62,503 bases of DNA from JBJYKD01 sp049310025 (GTDB lineage Bacteria > Bacillota > Thermosediminibacteria > Thermosediminibacterales > Tepidanaerobacteraceae). The position numbers were made by a program, and so were the translations under genes. Position 1 is the stretch's first letter; every line of letters begins with the position of its first letter. The stretch lies in assembly GCF_049310025.1 (NCBI RefSeq), contig NZ_JBJYKD010000016.1:1-62503 (forward strand). Reading direction: 5' to 3'. This document shows, piece after piece, positions 52,081 to 60,606 of the stretch. The notes beneath the pieces were generated by a model. That model worked only from the letters and a program-made list of their open reading frames with translations, searched no databases and was not told the origin of the DNA.

Positions 52081-53235
52081 ATGACTGCAAGTTTTTTGGG
52101 CAGGACAGTAAAAATTGTGGACACCACATTGAGAGACGGGGAACAAACGGCGGGAGTCGTATTTGCCAACCACGAGAAACTTGAAATCGCCAGGATGCTG
52201 GATGAACTCGGCATAGACCAGCTCGAAGCGGGCATCCCCGCCATGGGCGGCGATGAAAGGGAAGCCATAAAATCCATAGTCAAAGCCGGCCTTTCGGCCA
52301 GCATAATGGCATGGAACAGGGCGAACATAGAGGATATAAAGGAGTCCCTGGACTGCGGCGTTGACGCGGTGGCCATTTCTATCTCCACATCGGATATCCA
52401 CATAAAGAACAAATTGAAAAAGAGCCGGGAGTGGGTTCTGGAGCAGATGGCAAAATGCACGGAATTTGCAAAGAGTCAGGGGGTCTACGTCTCTGTAAAC
52501 GCCGAAGACGCCTCCAGGACAGATATGGAATTCCTGGTAAAATTCGCCCGGGAAGCCAAAAAGGCCGGGGCCGATCGCCTTCGGTTTTGCGATACCCTGG
52601 GGATTTTGAATCCTTTTAAGACCGCCAGGATGGTCGGCGAGCTCGTGGAAAAAGCCGGCATCCCCGTAGAAATGCATACGCACAACGACCTGGGGATGGC
52701 CACGGCAAACGCTCTGGCAGGGCTCGAGGCCGGTGCGACCTATGTGGGGGTTACCGTCAACGGCCTGGGTGAAAGGGCGGGGAATGCGCCGCTGGAAGAA
52801 GTGGCCATGGCTTTGAAATATGCCATGGGCTATGAAGTCGGGATAAAAACTTCTTTATTAAAGGAACTCTGCGAGTACGTTGCCAGGGCGTCGGGGCGCC
52901 CCCTTTCGGTAAATAAGACTATAGTCGGTGACAACATATTTGCACATGAGTCGGGTATACATGCAGACGGTGTGATAAAAGACCCATCGACATATGAATT
53001 TCTGAATCCGGCCGAGCTGGGGCTTGAAAGGAAAATTATAATCGGGAAGCATTCGGGGACGGCCTCCATAAAAGCCAAATTGCAGGAATACGGCATTTTT
53101 ATTGATGAAGAGACGGCGAAGGATATATTGAAAGAGGTGCGGGGTACGGCTGTGGCGCTCAAAAGGCCGCTTCTCGACCGGGAGCTTATTTCGATTTACA
53201 GGCACATCGAGCGATTACGGGAAAAGGCGGGGTAG
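52081..53235 (+). CDS. Homocitrate synthase-like protein (NifV type)
   Basis: 384-residue DRE-TIM acyltransferase. It is predicted to condense acetyl-CoA with 2-oxoglutarate (homocitrate) or a related 2-oxo acid. Motifs: VDTTLRDGEQTAGV (metal Asp, catalytic Arg), MHTHNDLGMATANAL (metal HxH), GLGERAGNAPLEEV and HESGIHADGV. Length fits NifV and the short homocitrate synthases and lacks the LeuA-type regulatory domain. No nif genes are present, so a role in nitrogenase cofactor is not implied. Re-citrate synthase, citramalate synthase or lysine-type homocitrate synthase are alternatives. Confidence 0.82.
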   Translation: MTASFLGRTVKIVDTTLRDGEQTAGVVFANHEKLEIARMLDELGIDQLEAGIPAMGGDEREAIKSIVKAGLSASIMAWNRANIEDIKESLDCGVDAVAISISTSDIHIKNKLKKSREWVLEQMAKCTEFAKSQGVYVSVNAEDASRTDMEFLVKFAREAKKAGADRLRFCDTLGILNPFKTARMVGELVEKAGIPVEMHTHNDLGMATANALAGLEAGATYVGVTVNGLGERAGNAPLEEVAMALKYAMGYEVGIKTSLLKELCEYVARASGRPLSVNKTIVGDNIFAHESGIHADGVIKDPSTYEFLNPAELGLERKIIIGKHSGTASIKAKLQEYGIFIDEETAKDILKEVRGTAVALKRPLLDRELISIYRHIERLREKAG

Positions 53236-53354
53236 AAAACCTGCAGCGGCAAAAATGTAACGATACGATAAAAAAATAAATTGAAAAAATGGTACAGCAC
53301 AAAAGGGAGCCCACCGTAGCAATCGGGGCTCCCCTTTTCTTTTTTGGCTTGGTC

Positions 53355-55325
53355 TTAGACCTTGAAGCGGTTGACAAGAGCCGTCAAATTTTCCGCCAGT
53401 CTGGCCAGTTCCTGGGCAGAAGCGGCTACATTTTCCATGGTGGCCGTCTGCTCTTCGGAGGAAGCGGAAACCTCCTCGGTGCCGGCGGCGGTTTCCTGCG
53501 ATATACTGGATATGTTTTGAATCATTTCCAGTATGTTTTCCACGTGGGTATACTGGGCCGTAAGCTCGCTTGAGATTTCCCTGGAACGCTGCGCGGCCAT
53601 ATCAATATCCTTTATTATTTCATTTATTTTTTCGTTGATATCCATAATGAGGTCCTGCCCCTCGTCCACTTCCCGAATGCTTTCGGCCATGGCGGTGACT
53701 GCAAATTTGCTGCTCGTCTGGATCTGCTTGACTATATCGGCTATCTGCTTGGCTGCCTCTCCCGACTGTTCCGCCAGTTTTCGCACTTCGCCGGCCACCA
53801 CCGCAAATCCTCGGCCGTGCTCCCCGGCCCGGGCCGCTTCGATGGATGCGTTGAGAGCCAGGAGGTTTGTCTGGTCTACAATTTCCCGGATGATGGTGGA
53901 TATGTTGCCAATTTCCCGGACCTTTTTATCAAGTTCCTCCATGATTTTGTTGGAGCGGTCCACCGATGATTTAATGGAACCCATCTTTTCTGTCGCAATC
54001 TGTATCTTCTGCTGGCCGTCTCTGGCGCTTTTTACCATTTCTTGGGCCGACTCCGCCGTTGACTGAGCGTTTTCCTCGACTTTGCCGTTGGAGACCACCA
54101 GCTGGTTGACTATCTCGGATATTTCGGCAAGCTTTTTGGCTTGTTCATTGGCGCCGGCGGCTATCTGCTCAATGGCTCCCGCTACCTGCTGGGTGGACTG
54201 CTTGCTCTGTTCGGCTCCGGAAGCCAGTTCCTCGGCCGATGCAGACATGCTTTCGGCCGCCTTCATTACTTCCTGAACAAGGTTTTTAAGATTTGTTATC
54301 ATGAAATTGAAGGATGACGCGAGGGTGCCGATTTCCGTTGAATCCTTGATGTTTACGGTTTCGGACAGATTGCCTTCCGCAACGCTCTTGGTGACTTTAA
54401 CCAGCCGGCTTATGGGAGTTGCTATGTAGCGGCCTATCAAAAGTCCCACCGCAAGGCTCAGCACGGCCATGAAGATGGCGGTTATGTAAATGGTTCTGGT
54501 GACATTGTTCGTATGGGCGAAGGCTTCATCCACAGGCTGCTGGACGAAAATGCCCCACCCTGTGGTTTTCTGGCGGCCGTAAGCGACAAATTTGCGTTCT
54601 CCGTCGTAGGAATAAACTGCGAAACCGCGCTTTCCGGCCAGGGCCTGTTTTACGAAGTCAAATTTGGAGAGGTTTTCCCGCGCCTTTACAACTTTATATT
54701 CCTTGTGGGCTATAACCGTTCCATCCACATCGGTGATATAGGCGTAGCCTTTTTGCCCGATTTTCATGTTCATGACGATTTTCGTAAGGCTGACCAGGGA
54801 AATATCGGCGTTAAGGACGCCTATCGTTTGTCCCGTATCGGATAAAATGGAATTTGAAATGGATATTATAAAATTGCCTGATGTAGGGTCTATTCTAACG
54901 TTGGATATGTAAGTTTTATTGCCGGAGATGGCCTCCGTATACCATGATTCCTTTTTTACATCGTAGTTGTCTGGAAAACTGGCAAAAGGAACCGCAAAAA
55001 CTTTACCTGCCGTGTCCGCAATGTATATCCTCAATATTTGCGGGTTTTGCTGGGTCATATCGTAGAGGAAGGGAGTGATCTGCGACTCGTCCATGGTCCT
55101 TACCACTTTCGTGGTGGCCAGGAAAGTAACGAGATTTTTGTTCTGTTCCACGAATAAGTCTATATTGTCATTCAGATTATCCACAATAATGCTGACTTTT
55201 TCCTCGATTTCCCTTTCCATGGCCGATTTTGAGAAGTAGTTTACAATTACGCCCATTACAATCAGCGGGACCAGTGCCATTACTATCAGAAAGACGGCGA
55301 GGCGTGTTTTTAAACTTTTATTCAA
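53355..55325 (-). CDS. Methyl-accepting chemotaxis protein with extracellular dCache-like sensor
   Basis: About 656 residues. N-terminal transmembrane helix (TRLAVFLIVMALVPLIVMGV), a roughly 270-residue extracellular Cache-type sensor, a second membrane helix near residue 290, HAMP, and a long signalling coiled coil with the conserved tip VDQTNLLALNASIEAARAGE. The TTG at 55325 is chosen because aaggggg (complement of 55334-55340) lies 8 bases upstream; the frame stays open far into the riboswitch but that part is leader. Controlled by the c-di-GMP riboswitch upstream. Confidence 0.92.
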   Translation of the reverse strand: MNKSLKTRLAVFLIVMALVPLIVMGVIVNYFSKSAMEREIEEKVSIIVDNLNDNIDLFVEQNKNLVTFLATTKVVRTMDESQITPFLYDMTQQNPQILRIYIADTAGKVFAVPFASFPDNYDVKKESWYTEAISGNKTYISNVRIDPTSGNFIISISNSILSDTGQTIGVLNADISLVSLTKIVMNMKIGQKGYAYITDVDGTVIAHKEYKVVKARENLSKFDFVKQALAGKRGFAVYSYDGERKFVAYGRQKTTGWGIFVQQPVDEAFAHTNNVTRTIYITAIFMAVLSLAVGLLIGRYIATPISRLVKVTKSVAEGNLSETVNIKDSTEIGTLASSFNFMITNLKNLVQEVMKAAESMSASAEELASGAEQSKQSTQQVAGAIEQIAAGANEQAKKLAEISEIVNQLVVSNGKVEENAQSTAESAQEMVKSARDGQQKIQIATEKMGSIKSSVDRSNKIMEELDKKVREIGNISTIIREIVDQTNLLALNASIEAARAGEHGRGFAVVAGEVRKLAEQSGEAAKQIADIVKQIQTSSKFAVTAMAESIREVDEGQDLIMDINEKINEIIKDIDMAAQRSREISSELTAQYTHVENILEMIQNISSISQETAAGTEEVSASSEEQTATMENVAASAQELARLAENLTALVNRFKV

Positions 55326-55360
55326 AAGCAAGACCCCCTTTGAAATTTTGGTGAGACAAT

Positions 55361-55380
55361 AAAAAAGCCCTTTCGGGCGT
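55361..55380 (-). terminator. Terminator of the riboswitch expression platform
   Basis: On the minus strand GCCC-GAAA-GGGC (55378-55367) is followed by TTTTTT (55366-55361). It lies between aptamer and start codon, so ligand binding probably decides between termination and read-through. Confidence 0.85.
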
Positions 55381-55393
55381 TGAACCAATGAAT

Positions 55394-55470
55394 GGTGCAG
55401 CCTGGCAGCCATAGCGTAAAGCCTTAGGCCCATAGCTTTGCGCCCGCCCCTTTCGGGGAGTTTGCCAAAA
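55394..55470 (-). promoter_or_regulatory. Cyclic di-GMP-I riboswitch (GEMM)
   Basis: Minus-strand leader with GEMM-I landmarks in order: GGCAAAC (55466-55460), a CCCC-GAAA-GGGG hairpin with the GNRA tetraloop, CGCAAAGC, GGGCCTAAGGC, and ATGGCTGCCAGGCTGC. The tetraloop should dock into the receptor of the second helix and the ligand sits at the three-way junction. The base I align with Vc2 position 20 is G, which favours c-di-GMP over cGAMP (alignment by eye). It lies upstream of a chemoreceptor gene. Confidence 0.9.
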
Positions 55471-55617
55471 AACAAATATTTTTGTCCAATTATATCAAAT
55501 TTTGCCACTAACTGCAACCGAAGTTGAAAGATGGTTTTAATAAAAGTATAATGAAATTGTGCGATTTATATTGTTAATTTAGGATTTTTGACTATTGAGA
55601 AGCTGGAGGAATTGATA

Positions 55618-58600
55618 GTGCAAACCGCTGAACACAGTGTCCTTCTTAGGCTGGCCCCGGCTGAAACGGTAAATAAGGGCCTCGAGTATTATAAAGCGGG
55701 GGCTGTAAGAAGGATTTATGTTGACCGTGACAAAATATATGCCCTTGTAAGGGGGCAAAGAGATTATCAAGTCATTCTGTATTTAAGAGGCAAAATTTTA
55801 GAGAGCTTTCATTGTACGTGTCCTGCCTATATGCAATACGAAGGGGCATGTAAACATATCATTGCAACCATATGCCATATAATGGAGAACGGAGTACAAC
55901 AAAAAAACACATCCCCTGTTGAAAAAAACGATGTTGAAGCCGAGGTTTTAAAAGAACTGCTTTCGAAAACTCCTGAAAAAAAGCAGGAGGTAAAGGTCGA
56001 TTACCGCATAGAGTTTTTTCAAAATGAAATGTATGGCTTTATGGCGAGGATGGAGATGCGGCTTGGTATCGAACGCATGTATGTATTAAAAAACGTAAGA
56101 GAATTCCTCGAAAAAACCGCAAGAGGCGTGCCTTCTGAGTTTGGCAAAATGTTAAAATTCCATCCTTTACTCCACGACTTCTCGCCGGAAGACCGTGAGG
56201 TATTCCGTGTGATTAAAGAAATGTATGAAATAGAGCGAAGTCTTGCCAGGTATGGATCACCGCCAAAAATACTTCTCAGCGACAGATACGTAAACCTCAA
56301 TATGACCTATTTGAAAAAAATAGCGTCGGCTATGGGAGGAAGAACCGTTTACATGACGGCACCTGAGGAGGGCCCGGTGACTTTTGAGCTTCACAGGCCG
56401 CCCTGCGGCGTAATGATCGAAAAATTGGGAGACGGCATTGCCGTAAAGGCGGCAGAACCCATAGGTAAGCCACTGGACCGGGAATGTCGGGTAATTTTGA
56501 AAGACGCCAGAATTTATATACTCGACACGGAAGACCCGGCTTATCCGTTTTTCAAAGGGCTTTTGATAAGAGGAAACAACGGGTTGAAATTTACCGGTGA
56601 AAATCAGAAAAAGCTGATTTCGGTGCTGCCGCGCCTGGAAAAAAGCCAATGCGTGGAAATTGCCGCAGACCTCAAGGATATGTTCGTCAAGAGACCGCTG
56701 AGGCTGAGTATGCGTATTGACGGCTTCAAGAAGGGAATCGCCGCAGATATAAAATTTATTTACGGGGACAGAGAGATTGATCCGTTCAGCGGCGACGACG
56801 GTTTCATCATAAGAGATTACGAGAAGGAACAGTACATATTGAAACTGCTGGACGACAGCGGCTTTTTGAAAGAGAAGGGCAAATTGGTCCTTCAGGATGA
56901 CGACAATCTTTACGCCTTCATAAAAGACGCACTGCCGCACCTTGCCGAAATGGGGGACGTGCTTTATTCCGCCGACGTAAAGCACCTTTTTTCAACAAAA
57001 ACTCCTAAAATAAAATCTTCGATAAGATCCCTGGGCGGAAACCTGCTGGAAATAGATGTGGATTTTGAGGGCATTGACCGCAAGACCGCTGGCGAAATAT
57101 TGCGCTCAATAAGGGAAAAAAAGAAATACTACAAATTAAAAAACGGTTCTTTCCTCTCTCTTGAAGATGAAAAAATTAAAAATCTGGCCGGTCTTCTGGA
57201 AGATGTACCGAAAGAGGATATAAAGCAAAACGCAGTCAGCATTTCAAAATACAGGGTAATGGGCTTTCTGGGGAAGAACCGCGGCCGGGTTTCGCCGCCC
57301 CTTGAACACATGGAAACATTTGAAAAGGTCATAGATGACATCGTAAATTCCCGGAGTCTGGAGATAAATCCTCCCGCAAGCCTTGCCGGGATACTCAGAG
57401 AATATCAGATCACGGGATTTAAGTGGCTCAAGATCCTGGCGGATCACGGCCTTGGCGGGGTGCTGGCAGATGACATGGGCCTCGGCAAGACACTTCAGGC
57501 GATAGCCTTTTTGCTTTCGGCAAAGGAATCAGGGGCGAGACCGCGCACATCTCTCATTGTAACGCCCTCAACCCTTATCTACAACTGGGAAAATGAAATA
57601 GCAAAATTTGCCCCGCAGCTTAAGACGACGGTGATATCCGGCACGGTGGCCGAAAGGAGGAAAATGATAAAAAAGCTGGACGAATGCGACGTGGCCATAA
57701 CCTCATATCCGCTGCTGAGAAATGACGTGGACCTTTACTCTTCACATTCTTTTTATTGTGTGGTGCTGGATGAAGCCCAGCATATAAAGAATTTCGAGTC
57801 TCTCAACGCCAGATCCGTTAAAAAAATTAATTCCCATGCCAGATTCGCTCTGACCGGAACCCCCATGGAAAACTCTCCGGCCGAATTGTGGTCTATTTTT
57901 GACTTTATCATGCCAGGCTATCTGTATTCTTATAAAAAATTCAATGAAAATTATCAAAAGCCCATACTGAACGGGGACGACGGCGCCCTCCAGGAACTGA
58001 GAAAGCTCATATCGCCTTTTGTATTAAGGAGGACTAAAAAAGAGGTATTAAAAGAACTTCCGGAGAAAATAGAGACCACCCTGAAAGTTGACCTAACGCC
58101 CCAGCAGAAAAAACTGTACCTTTCATATCTCATGAAAATAAAAGGCGAAATAGAAGAAAAAATAGAGCGGGAAGGTTTTGAAAAAAGCAGGATGCACATA
58201 TTCTCCGGGCTGCTCAGGCTCAGGCAGATATGCTGCCATCCGGGGGTATTCATCGAAAACTACAGGGGCTCCAGCGGGAAAATGGAGCTTTTGGAAGAAC
58301 TGCTGGAAGGACTGGTAGAGGGCGGCCACAGGGTTCTCATATTTTCCCAGTTTACGTCAATGCTCTCATTGATTAAAAAAAATCTGGAGAAGATGAATAT
58401 AAGGTATGCATATCTGGACGGGAGCACCGGCGTTTCGGAAAGAAAGAAGATAGTGGATGATTTCAACAACGGCGCCGGGCAGGTGTTTTTACTTTCGCTC
58501 AAGGCGGGGGGAGTGGGCCTGAACCTGACCTCGGCGGATACGGTGATTCACTTTGACCCGTGGTGGAATCCCGCCGTGGAAGAACAGGCCGCCGACCGGG

Positions 58601-58788
58601 CGTACAGGATCGGCCAGGAAAACAATGTCCAGGTTTTCAGACTCATAACCCGCGGCACCATTGAAGAAAAAATTGACGAACTGCAGAAGAAAAAGAAAGA
58701 CCTGGTGGATTCCATCGTTTCAGAAGGCGAGGTCTTTATAAACTCCCTTTCGAAGGAAGAGGTCCTGGAACTTTTTCGGGTGAACTAA
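55618..58788 (+). CDS. SWIM-domain SNF2-family helicase
   Basis: About 1056 residues. The N-terminal SWIM zinc finger is CxC...CxH (FHCTCPAYMQYEGACKHIIA). A family-specific middle region (about 150-590) follows, then an SNF2/SWI2 ATPase: DDMGLGKTLQAIAFLL (Walker A), VVLDEAQHIKN (DExH), LTGTPMENSPAELWS, and C-terminal motifs IFSQFTSMLSLI, LSLKAGGVGLNLT and DRAYRIGQ. A duplex-DNA translocase, probably in DNA repair or chromosome-protein remodelling. The GTG at 55618 has ggagga at 7 bases; a TTG at 55588 is weaker. It is single and not next to known defence genes. Confidence 0.9.
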   Translation: MQTAEHSVLLRLAPAETVNKGLEYYKAGAVRRIYVDRDKIYALVRGQRDYQVILYLRGKILESFHCTCPAYMQYEGACKHIIATICHIMENGVQQKNTSPVEKNDVEAEVLKELLSKTPEKKQEVKVDYRIEFFQNEMYGFMARMEMRLGIERMYVLKNVREFLEKTARGVPSEFGKMLKFHPLLHDFSPEDREVFRVIKEMYEIERSLARYGSPPKILLSDRYVNLNMTYLKKIASAMGGRTVYMTAPEEGPVTFELHRPPCGVMIEKLGDGIAVKAAEPIGKPLDRECRVILKDARIYILDTEDPAYPFFKGLLIRGNNGLKFTGENQKKLISVLPRLEKSQCVEIAADLKDMFVKRPLRLSMRIDGFKKGIAADIKFIYGDREIDPFSGDDGFIIRDYEKEQYILKLLDDSGFLKEKGKLVLQDDDNLYAFIKDALPHLAEMGDVLYSADVKHLFSTKTPKIKSSIRSLGGNLLEIDVDFEGIDRKTAGEILRSIREKKKYYKLKNGSFLSLEDEKIKNLAGLLEDVPKEDIKQNAVSISKYRVMGFLGKNRGRVSPPLEHMETFEKVIDDIVNSRSLEINPPASLAGILREYQITGFKWLKILADHGLGGVLADDMGLGKTLQAIAFLLSAKESGARPRTSLIVTPSTLIYNWENEIAKFAPQLKTTVISGTVAERRKMIKKLDECDVAITSYPLLRNDVDLYSSHSFYCVVLDEAQHIKNFESLNARSVKKINSHARFALTGTPMENSPAELWSIFDFIMPGYLYSYKKFNENYQKPILNGDDGALQELRKLISPFVLRRTKKEVLKELPEKIETTLKVDLTPQQKKLYLSYLMKIKGEIEEKIEREGFEKSRMHIFSGLLRLRQICCHPGVFIENYRGSSGKMELLEELLEGLVEGGHRVLIFSQFTSMLSLIKKNLEKMNIRYAYLDGSTGVSERKKIVDDFNNGAGQVFLLSLKAGGVGLNLTSADTVIHFDPWWNPAVEEQAADRAYRIGQENNVQVFRLITRGTIEEKIDELQKKKKDLVDSIVSEGEVFINSLSKEEVLELFRVN

Positions 58789-58858
58789 TTCCTTTTAAAT
58801 GAGATAATTCTTTTGAAATGGAATACAGGTTTAAATCGAAAATGCAAGGAGCATGACT

Positions 58859-60232
58859 GTGAATAATGGAGGCTTATTAAAAGCAGGTCAAAAAATTCAA
58901 ATTTCCATTGAAAGTATGGCCCACGAAGGCCAGGGCGTCGGGAGGATCGACGGCCTGGCGGTGTTCGTCGAAGGCGCCCTGAAGGGAGAAAAAGTGCTGG
59001 CCAGGATAGACAAAGTGGCAAAAAGCTATGCCATAGCTCATGTGGAAGAAATCCTCGAGCCATCGCCCCGCAGGATAAACCCTGAGTGTCCCGCAGCCTT
59101 TCGCTGCGGAGGCTGCATGCTGCAGCACCTTTCCTATGAAGGCCAGCTGGAATTCAAAAAAGAAAAGGTAAAGGACAGCCTTCAGAGGATAGGCCGTATT
59201 TCTGCCGATGTTTTTGACACCATAGGGGTCAAAAACCCCACGGGATACAGGAACAAGGCCCAGTACCCCGTGGGGAAGGTGAGCGGGCAGGCCGTGCTGG
59301 GATTTTACGAAAGGCGCACTCACAATATAGTTCCGTCTGAAAACTGCATGATACAGCATCCGGCCAGCAACAGAATTGCCAGGATAGTAAAGGAGTGGAT
59401 AGAGCGGTACAATGTGCCCGTTTACAACGAAATAACGCACAGGGGCCTGGTGCGTCATGTGGTGACAAGGGTGGGCTGCAGGACCGGAGAAATCATGGTC
59501 ATCCTGGTGATAAACGGCGATAAAATTCCCCGCCAGCAGGAACTGGCAGACCTTTTAAAAGAAGGCGTTCCGGGCTTTAAAAGCCTTGTTTTAAACATAA
59601 ATAAAAAGAAAACAAACGTCATAATGGGCGAAGAAAATATAACCCTTTTCGGCCCCCCTTACATTCACGACTGCATCGGAAACATAAAATTTCGACTGTC
59701 CCCGATTTCCTTTTTCCAGGTAAATTCCCTTCAGGTGGAGGTGCTCTACAATAAAGCTCTGGAATACGCAGAACTTACGGGGAAAGAAACCGTCATCGAC
59801 ACCTATTGCGGCACAGGCACCATCACTTTGTTTTTGGCCCAGAAGGCAAAAAAAGTTTACGGAATAGAGGTGGTGCCCCAGGCGGTGGAAGACGCAAGGC
59901 ACAATGCTAAAATAAACGGCATAAAAAATGTGGAGTTTTTGGAAGGAGCCGCCGAGGAGGTCCTGCCGGAACTTGCAAAAAAAGGCATAATGGCCGATGT
60001 CGTGGTCATGGACCCGCCCCGCCGCGGGTGCGACGAAAAACTCCTGGAAGCCGCGGTAAAAATGTCCCCGGGCAGGATGGTTTACGTCTCCTGCAACCCC
60101 GCCACCCTGGCCAGGGATCTCCGGTTCCTGGAAGACCGGGGCTACAAAACCGAAAAAGTTCAGCCGGTGGACATGTTCCCGTATACGTATCACGTGGAGT
60201 GCGTGGTATCGATTAAAAGAAAACACAACTGA
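58859..60232 (+). CDS. rlmD: TrmA/RlmD-family 23S rRNA (uracil-C5) methyltransferase
   Basis: About 457 residues. N-terminal TRAM domain (IESMAHEGQGVGRIDGLAVF), four-cysteine Fe-S motif (C in NPECPAAFRCGGCMLQHL plus a later Cys), then a SAM methyltransferase domain with FFQVN, DTYCGTGTITLFLAQKA, VVMDPPRRGCDEK and the catalytic cysteine in YVSCNPATLARDL. A member of the RumA group that makes m5U in 23S rRNA; U747 versus U1939 specificity is not determined. The GTG at 58859 has AAGGAG 7 bases upstream; an ATG at 58853 is too close. Confidence 0.92.
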   Translation: MNNGGLLKAGQKIQISIESMAHEGQGVGRIDGLAVFVEGALKGEKVLARIDKVAKSYAIAHVEEILEPSPRRINPECPAAFRCGGCMLQHLSYEGQLEFKKEKVKDSLQRIGRISADVFDTIGVKNPTGYRNKAQYPVGKVSGQAVLGFYERRTHNIVPSENCMIQHPASNRIARIVKEWIERYNVPVYNEITHRGLVRHVVTRVGCRTGEIMVILVINGDKIPRQQELADLLKEGVPGFKSLVLNINKKKTNVIMGEENITLFGPPYIHDCIGNIKFRLSPISFFQVNSLQVEVLYNKALEYAELTGKETVIDTYCGTGTITLFLAQKAKKVYGIEVVPQAVEDARHNAKINGIKNVEFLEGAAEEVLPELAKKGIMADVVVMDPPRRGCDEKLLEAAVKMSPGRMVYVSCNPATLARDLRFLEDRGYKTEKVQPVDMFPYTYHVECVVSIKRKHN

Positions 60233-60235
60233 AAT

Positions 60236-60330
60236 TTTCACGGGTGCCGGCCAGTATGACAACAACTGTTGAGCCGCCTTCTTCAATGATTGTATAAGCC
60301 AGCTCATAATTATAGCAAAGAAACAAAGAA
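60236..60330 (-). pseudogene. Possible C-terminal relic of a RelE/ParE-type toxin
   Basis: On the minus strand the frame reads YNYELAYTIIEEGGSTVVVI then LAGTRENF, resembling the last two strands of RelE/ParE-family toxins (YRI-x-Y-x-I...V-x-I-L-x-x-G-x-R-E-N-F-Y). It has no start, no upstream body and an altered end running into the rlmD 3' end. The similarity is short and the call tentative. Confidence 0.3.
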
Positions 60331-60606
60331 ATCAAGAAGGGGCAAGGGGGTTTATAGATATTAGGCTAACGGGTATATAAAAACACAAGATGAGCTGTAT
60401 GTTCGCAATTTATTTTTATAGTTTTTTAGTATTTGTTTAACTATGTTGAAGGCGGAATTTAGAAGGATTTTTCGACACTTTGTCAAATTATATATTAGCA
60501 AGTAACACAATTTGTCTAAATTTAACAATATTTACCAGGTAATTTTAATGGTTCAGCAACTTGCAAACTCTTTCTAGACCTAAATAAAAGAGAGAGGAAT
60601 TTTTAG
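60331..60606. other. AT-rich gene-free stretch
   Basis: No gene or clear signal seen, apart from the ribosome-binding site agagagagg for the glycosyltransferase at the right edge. No rRNA-like or tRNA-like structure. Confidence 0.5.

Noticed and set aside
52081..53235. Evidence for nitrogen fixation from the NifV-like gene
   Set aside because: No nifHDK or other nif gene is present in the window, and homocitrate synthase-like proteins occur in non-fixing Clostridia.
55588..58788. Defence island around the SNF2 helicase
   Set aside because: Neighbours are a chemoreceptor and an rRNA methyltransferase. No restriction, DISARM, Zorya or similar partners are visible.
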